A stretch of DNA of 8,878 bases, taken from positions 1 through 8,878 of the forward strand of contig DBMN01000237.1 of assembly GCA_002298965.1 (NCBI GenBank), given 5' to 3'. This DNA comes from Rhizobiales bacterium UBA697. GTDB lineage: Bacteria; Pseudomonadota; Alphaproteobacteria; Rhizobiales; Ancalomicrobiaceae. This document shows positions 6,229 through 8,878 of the stretch, one piece after another (position 1 is the first letter of the stretch; each line of letters opens with the position of its first letter). The translations under genes and the position numbers were made by a program. The notes beneath the pieces are model-generated. The model searched no databases. It saw only the letters and a list, made by a program, of their open reading frames with translations, and was not told where the DNA came from.

Positions 6229-7731
6229 TCACGAGGGCGAACGCCGGCGCCGGTCGACATGGGCGAGATCGATCACGCGATCGGCGATGGCGATCTCGAA
6301 GGTCGCGCCGACGCCGCCCGCCGCCAGTTCGATGGTGCCGCCGTGGGCCCGCACCAGTTCGGCGCAGATGGCGAGCCCGAGCCCGGTGCCGCCCTTGCGC
6401 ACGCCGCCCTGGAACGGACGGAACAGATTTTCGCGCGCCCGCGCCGGCACGCCCGGTCCGGTGTCGTGGACCGCGAGCGTCACCACCGTCCCCTCGCGCC
6501 GGCCGGAGACGACGATGCGGCGGACGACGGCGGGGTCGTCGTCGGCCTCCAGCGCCTGCCGGGCGTTGCGCACCAGATTGAGCAGCACGCGGAAGATCTG
6601 GTCGGGATCGGCGTCGATCTCCAGCCCGCGCTCGACGTCGATCAGATAGCGGATGCCGCACTCGTCGCAGCATTCCTCGCCCTCGCGGCAGAGGCCGAGC
6701 ATCTCGCCGACGTCCTCGGCGAGGCGGCGCACCGAGACGAGGCGTCGGGCCGGCGGCGCCTCGCCGGTGCGGCCGTATTCGAGCACGGCGCTGGAGTAGC
6801 CGATGGCGCGGTCGAGGGTGGCGACCAGCTTGGGAACGAAGCGCTGGACGGTGGAATCGGGGATGGCGAGCAGCCGGTCGGTGACGAGCTGCGCCGCGGC
6901 GAGCATGTTGCGCAGGTCGTGGTTGATCTTGGAGACGGCCACGCCGAGATCGGCGAGATGCTTCTTCTGCCCGAGCGAGCCGGCGACCTGGGCCTGGAGC
7001 GCGGCGAGCCCGCGCTCCGCGTCGCCGATCTCGTCGTCGCGCAGGCTCGGGCGGATGATCCGGTCGAGGTCTTCGGGATCCTCGGCGAAACGCTCCATCG
7101 CCCGCGTCATCCGCCCGAGCGGGCGCAGGAACATGTGGCGCAGCACGAAGAAGACGACGGTCGAGACGATCGCCAGCAGGCCGATCGACACCCACAGCAC
7201 GTTGGTGGCGAAGCGCAGCGTCGCGGCGCGGATCGGCGCCGAGGACATCACGAGGTCGATCACCTCGCCGTTCGGCCCCGGCGCGCCGAGCACCCGCAGC
7301 GTGTCCTCCTGATCGTCGAACAACATGTTGATCGCCGCGGCGGACCATTGCAGGACGTCGGGTTTGTCGAGGTCGACGACGGCGTCGATGCGGGCGGGCG
7401 GCGTCTCGGAATTGGCGACGAGGCGGCGGACGGCGCCCTGGCGGACGGAGATCACCGAGGCCTTCATCTCGGCGAGCAGGCGGTTCTGCACGCCGCGGTC
7501 GAGATCGCTGGTGCCCGACAGCGCGAGCACCACCAGATCGGCCCGACGGATCGCCTCCTGCAGGCGATTGACGCGGAAATGGGCGATGGTCGGGACGAAG
7601 ACCAGAATCTCGGCGACGACGACGAAGAGCAGCGTCAGGGCGACCAGTTTCGAGGTCAGGCGCATGCCGCCGCGAGCCGGGCGCGCGGCGGCGGTCTTCG
7701 CTGTCGTGTCGTCTTCCTCGGCGCGCGCCAT
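6229..7731 (-). CDS. Membrane sensor histidine kinase with HAMP domain and Cys cluster
   Basis: This 500-residue inner-membrane kinase starts at ATG 7731 behind a good ribosome site. Hydrophobic segments at residues 29-49 and 178-198 flank a sensor region of about 125 residues, likely periplasmic. A HAMP-like linker follows (about 199-255). The dimerisation/phosphoacceptor helix has 'VSKINHDLRNMLAA' with His271. The ATPase domain shows the N box 'RVLLNLVRNARQAL' (381-394), the G1 box 'HDTGPGVP' (422-429), the F box 'FRPFQGG' (437-443) and the G2 box 'GGTGLGLAIC' (447-456), so it looks catalytically complete. Family knowledge: it should autophosphorylate on His271 and pass the phosphate to a response regulator, but none is in the window. 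An odd feature is Cys348, 354, 355 and 358 (CREGEECCDECG) between the H-box region and the N box. The signal sensed is unknown. A later Met23 start is possible but less supported. Confidence 0.93.
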   Translation of the reverse strand: MARAEEDDTTAKTAAARPARGGMRLTSKLVALTLLFVVVAEILVFVPTIAHFRVNRLQEAIRRADLVVLALSGTSDLDRGVQNRLLAEMKASVISVRQGAVRRLVANSETPPARIDAVVDLDKPDVLQWSAAAINMLFDDQEDTLRVLGAPGPNGEVIDLVMSSAPIRAATLRFATNVLWVSIGLLAIVSTVVFFVLRHMFLRPLGRMTRAMERFAEDPEDLDRIIRPSLRDDEIGDAERGLAALQAQVAGSLGQKKHLADLGVAVSKINHDLRNMLAAAQLVTDRLLAIPDSTVQRFVPKLVATLDRAIGYSSAVLEYGRTGEAPPARRLVSVRRLAEDVGEMLGLCREGEECCDECGIRYLIDVERGLEIDADPDQIFRVLLNLVRNARQALEADDDPAVVRRIVVSGRREGTVVTLAVHDTGPGVPARARENLFRPFQGGVRKGGTGLGLAICAELVRAHGGTIELAAGGVGATFEIAIADRVIDLAHVDRRRRSPS

Positions 7732-7736
7732 GGTCG

Positions 7737-7746
7737 CCTCGTCCTT
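7737..7746 (-). promoter_or_regulatory. Ribosome binding site of the histidine kinase
   Basis: On the minus strand this reads AAGGACGAGG, ending 5 bases before the ATG at 7731. It supports that start over Met23. Confidence 0.7.
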
Positions 7747-7757
7747 CGCGAGCGAAC

Positions 7758-7763
7758 ATGCTA
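7758..7763 (-). promoter_or_regulatory. Weak candidate -10 element for the kinase
   Basis: On the minus strand this reads TAGCAT, 26 bases before the kinase start. The sequence 17 bases upstream (TTTTCG) is a poor -35. It is the best -10 I can find in the 7732-7820 stretch, which is otherwise featureless, but the call is weak. Confidence 0.25.
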
Positions 7764-7820
7764 GTCTCCCGTCGTGGCGGCGAAAAGGCAGGAAATCGCA
7801 GCCGCGGGTCGCGCCCCGCG

Positions 7821-7850
7821 TTGACAGGATCGCCCTTCGCCACCTATAAG
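7821..7850 (+). promoter_or_regulatory. Sigma-70 promoter of the rpmH-rnpA-yidC cluster
   Basis: A perfect -35 TTGACA (7821-7826) is followed after 17 bases by CTATAA (7844-7849), or after 18 bases by TATAAG (7845-7850). This is the best promoter match in the window and fits strong constitutive expression of a ribosomal protein operon. Transcription should start near 7856-7858, leaving about 200 untranslated bases before rpmH. Confidence 0.85.
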
Positions 7851-7856
7851 CCCCCT

Positions 7857-8058
7857 CGACCGGGACACCTGTCCCTTCGGGCCGCGCAAGGGCGCGCGTC
7901 CATCGTCGGCGTCACCGTCGTCGGTAGCGGTCGGATTTCGCGCACTCCGCGCGGTGTTCGGCGGCGGAAGGGCTCTCCCAAACCCATCGTGTTCGCCCCC
8001 AGGGGCGGGCGAGGCCACTCGAAGTTGAAGGGGGCCGCTCTCGAGGCGGCGACAACCC
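7857..8058 (+). other. Long leader (5' untranslated region) of rpmH
   Basis: About 200 bases lie between the predicted transcription start and the rpmH ATG. I see no convincing small gene here. Short symmetric elements are present: GGGACACCTGTCCC (7862-7875, 6-bp arms) next to the start, GCCCCCAGGGGC (7995-8006), and GCCGC/GCGGC arms (8034-8038 and 8046-8050). The last hairpin would cover the weak GAGG (8043-8046) that is the only ribosome-site candidate for rpmH. A regulatory leader is possible, but none of these helices is long enough to be decisive. Confidence 0.5.
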
Positions 8059-8193
8059 ATGAAGCGCACCTATCAGCCCTCCAAGATCGTGCGTAAGCGC
8101 CGCCACGGCTTCCGTACCCGCATGGCCACCGTCGGCGGCCGTCTGGCGATCAACCGTCGTCGCGCCCGCGGCCGCAAGCGTCTCTCGGCCTGA
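8059..8193 (+). CDS. rpmH: 50S ribosomal protein L34
   Basis: This 44-residue, strongly basic protein begins 'MKRTYQPSKIVRKRRHGFRT' and ends 'RRARGRKRLSA', the standard L34 sequence at its usual length. L34 binds 23S rRNA in the large ribosomal subunit. It is the first gene of the conserved rpmH-rnpA-yidC cluster and is preceded by a near-consensus promoter and a long leader. The ribosome site is poor (GAGG 12 bases before the ATG), which is unusual for such a highly expressed gene. The ATG start is certain from the conserved N terminus. The next gene follows after 99 bases. Confidence 0.98.
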   Translation: MKRTYQPSKIVRKRRHGFRTRMATVGGRLAINRRRARGRKRLSA

Positions 8194-8247
8194 TCCGGCC
8201 GAGCGGACCGTCCGCGCCCGCCCGCCGCGGCGCGAGGCATCGAGCCT

Positions 8248-8270
8248 GAGCGCTTCGAGCCGGAGCGCTC
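8248..8270 (+). repeat. Hairpin in the rpmH-rnpA spacer
   Basis: GAGCGCT (8248-8254) and AGCGCTC (8264-8270) form a 7-bp stem with a 9-base loop, 22 bases before the rnpA start. No T-run follows, so it is not a standard terminator. It could mark RNA processing or partial attenuation that lowers rnpA relative to rpmH. The rest of the 99-base spacer is GC-rich with one short quasi-palindrome (GCGGACCGTCCGC). Confidence 0.45.
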
Positions 8271-8292
8271 GGTGCCGGAGGACCGGGACGCG

Positions 8293-8721
8293 ATGCGCAG
8301 ATTGAAGAAACGCGCCGAGTTTCTGGCCGTCGCCAAGGGGCAGCGGTCGGCTCGGCGCGGCTTCGTTCTGCAGACCCTCGCGGTCGAAGACGAGAGGGCG
8401 GAGCCGCGCTGCGGCTTCACCGTGACCAAGAAGGTGGGCAACGCGGTCGTCCGCAATCGTGTCCGCCGTCGTCTGCGCGAGGCGTTGCGCCTCGAGGCCG
8501 ACCGCGTGGCCCGGCCGGGCCACGATCACGTCCTGATCGGACGCCGCGAGAGCCTCGAGCTCTCCTTCGCGACGCTGCGCGCCGACCTGGTCGGCGCTTT
8601 CGCCCAAGCCCGCAAGACCCTATCCCGCAGAGCTCTCGCCGAGACCTCCGCGCCGGCCGCCTCGGCCGAAACGCCCGCCGCACTTCCTCGCGGCGACGAA
8701 ACCCCTGGATCCGCCGGATGA
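8293..8721 (+). CDS. rnpA: Ribonuclease P protein component
   Basis: This 142-residue basic protein is the protein subunit of RNase P, which with the RNA subunit removes 5' leaders from pre-tRNAs. The family core is clear: 'MRRLKKRAEFLAVAKG' at the N terminus, 'RCGFTVTKKVGNAVVRNRVR' at 39-58, then 'RRLREALR' (59-66). The RNR motif (Arg54-Asn55-Arg56) binds RNA. I chose ATG 8293, with GGAGG 11 bases upstream, over an in-frame GTG at 8272. The C-terminal 27 or so residues (from about 116), rich in Ala, Pro, Ser and Glu, extend beyond the usual 110-125-residue fold and look disordered. The stop overlaps the yidC start (ATGA), so the two are probably translationally coupled. Confidence 0.96.
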   Translation: MRRLKKRAEFLAVAKGQRSARRGFVLQTLAVEDERAEPRCGFTVTKKVGNAVVRNRVRRRLREALRLEADRVARPGHDHVLIGRRESLELSFATLRADLVGAFAQARKTLSRRALAETSAPAASAETPAALPRGDETPGSAG

Positions 8722-8878
8722 CCGACAACAAGAACTACATCGTCGCGATCGCGCTCTCGATCATGGTCCTGCTCGGCTGGCAGTATTTCGTCGCCTCGCC
8801 GCGCATGGAGGCCCAGCGCCACGAGCAGCAGGCCGCCGAGGCCGCGCGTCAGGCCGCGAACCCGGCCGCCGCCGGCAC
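8718..8878 (+). CDS. yidC: YidC/Oxa1 membrane protein insertase (N terminus only)
   Basis: The first 53 codons are present before the right edge of the window. The N terminus 'MTDNKNYIVAIALSIMVLLG' continues with 'WQYFVASPRMEAQR' and then a Gln/Ala/Glu-rich linker. This is the form typical of proteobacterial YidC: one N-terminal membrane helix (about residues 6-25) ahead of a large periplasmic domain. YidC inserts and folds inner-membrane proteins, alone or with SecYEG. The ATG overlaps the rnpA TGA, and the position directly after rpmH-rnpA agrees with the conserved order. The catalytic membrane core lies beyond the window. Confidence 0.93.
   Translation, partial: MTDNKNYIVAIALSIMVLLGWQYFVASPRMEAQRHEQQAAEAARQAANPAAAG

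Noticed and set aside
4859..7843. 994-codon minus-strand open frame spanning the regulator and kinase
   Set aside because: It is out of frame with both real minus-strand genes, ignores their boundaries and reads as Arg/Pro-rich low-complexity protein. No domain is recognisable.
7758..8096. 112-codon plus-strand open frame across the rpmH leader, ending inside rpmH
   Set aside because: It runs out of frame into rpmH, starts upstream of the predicted promoter and has no recognisable domain or ribosome site. It is most likely chance coding in GC-rich DNA.
1..8878. CRISPR array, tRNA, rRNA, transposase or prophage att site
   Set aside because: I looked for regularly spaced repeats, cloverleaf-like segments, transposase motifs and flanking direct repeats and saw none.

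Overview
The window is high-GC bacterial DNA with short intergenic gaps. It most likely comes from an alphaproteobacterium, probably order Hyphomicrobiales/Rhizobiales. The basis is the 44-residue L34 protein, the N terminus of YidC with its 'PRMEAQR' segment, the rpmH-rnpA-yidC order and the overall codon style. The genus cannot be told from this stretch.

Layout, left to right. Bases 1-2045 (minus strand) hold most of tex, an RNA-binding transcription accessory protein whose C-terminal S1 domain runs off the left edge. A 303-base divergent spacer follows, with a palindrome-rich patch. Next come scoA and scoB (plus strand), the two subunits of a 3-oxoacid CoA-transferase. They sit 13 bases apart and are closed by a UUCG-tetraloop terminator. 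Then comes a 434-residue exported parallel beta-helix protein of the NosD type (plus strand), with no other nos gene in view. It overlaps tail to tail by 56 bases with a SorC/DeoR-type transcriptional regulator (minus strand). Upstream of the regulator is a 150-base spacer carrying an AT-rich patch and three CTCGAG-centred inverted repeats. Beyond it is a membrane sensor histidine kinase (minus strand), divergent from the last block.

The last block, from about 7821 to the right edge (plus strand), is the conserved rpmH-rnpA-yidC cluster. It has a near-consensus sigma-70 promoter and an unusually long (about 200 base) leader before rpmH. RnpA and YidC are joined by an ATGA stop/start overlap, and YidC is cut by the window edge.

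Functionally the window mixes housekeeping genes (tex, rpmH, rnpA, yidC), ketone-body/short-chain acyl-CoA metabolism (scoAB), and three genes without their usual partners: a NosD-like protein, a SorC regulator with no sugar genes, and a histidine kinase with no response regulator. I do not see a clear new multi-gene system. The most unusual points are the stand-alone NosD-like protein, the four-cysteine insert in the kinase, and the repeat cluster before the SorC regulator.
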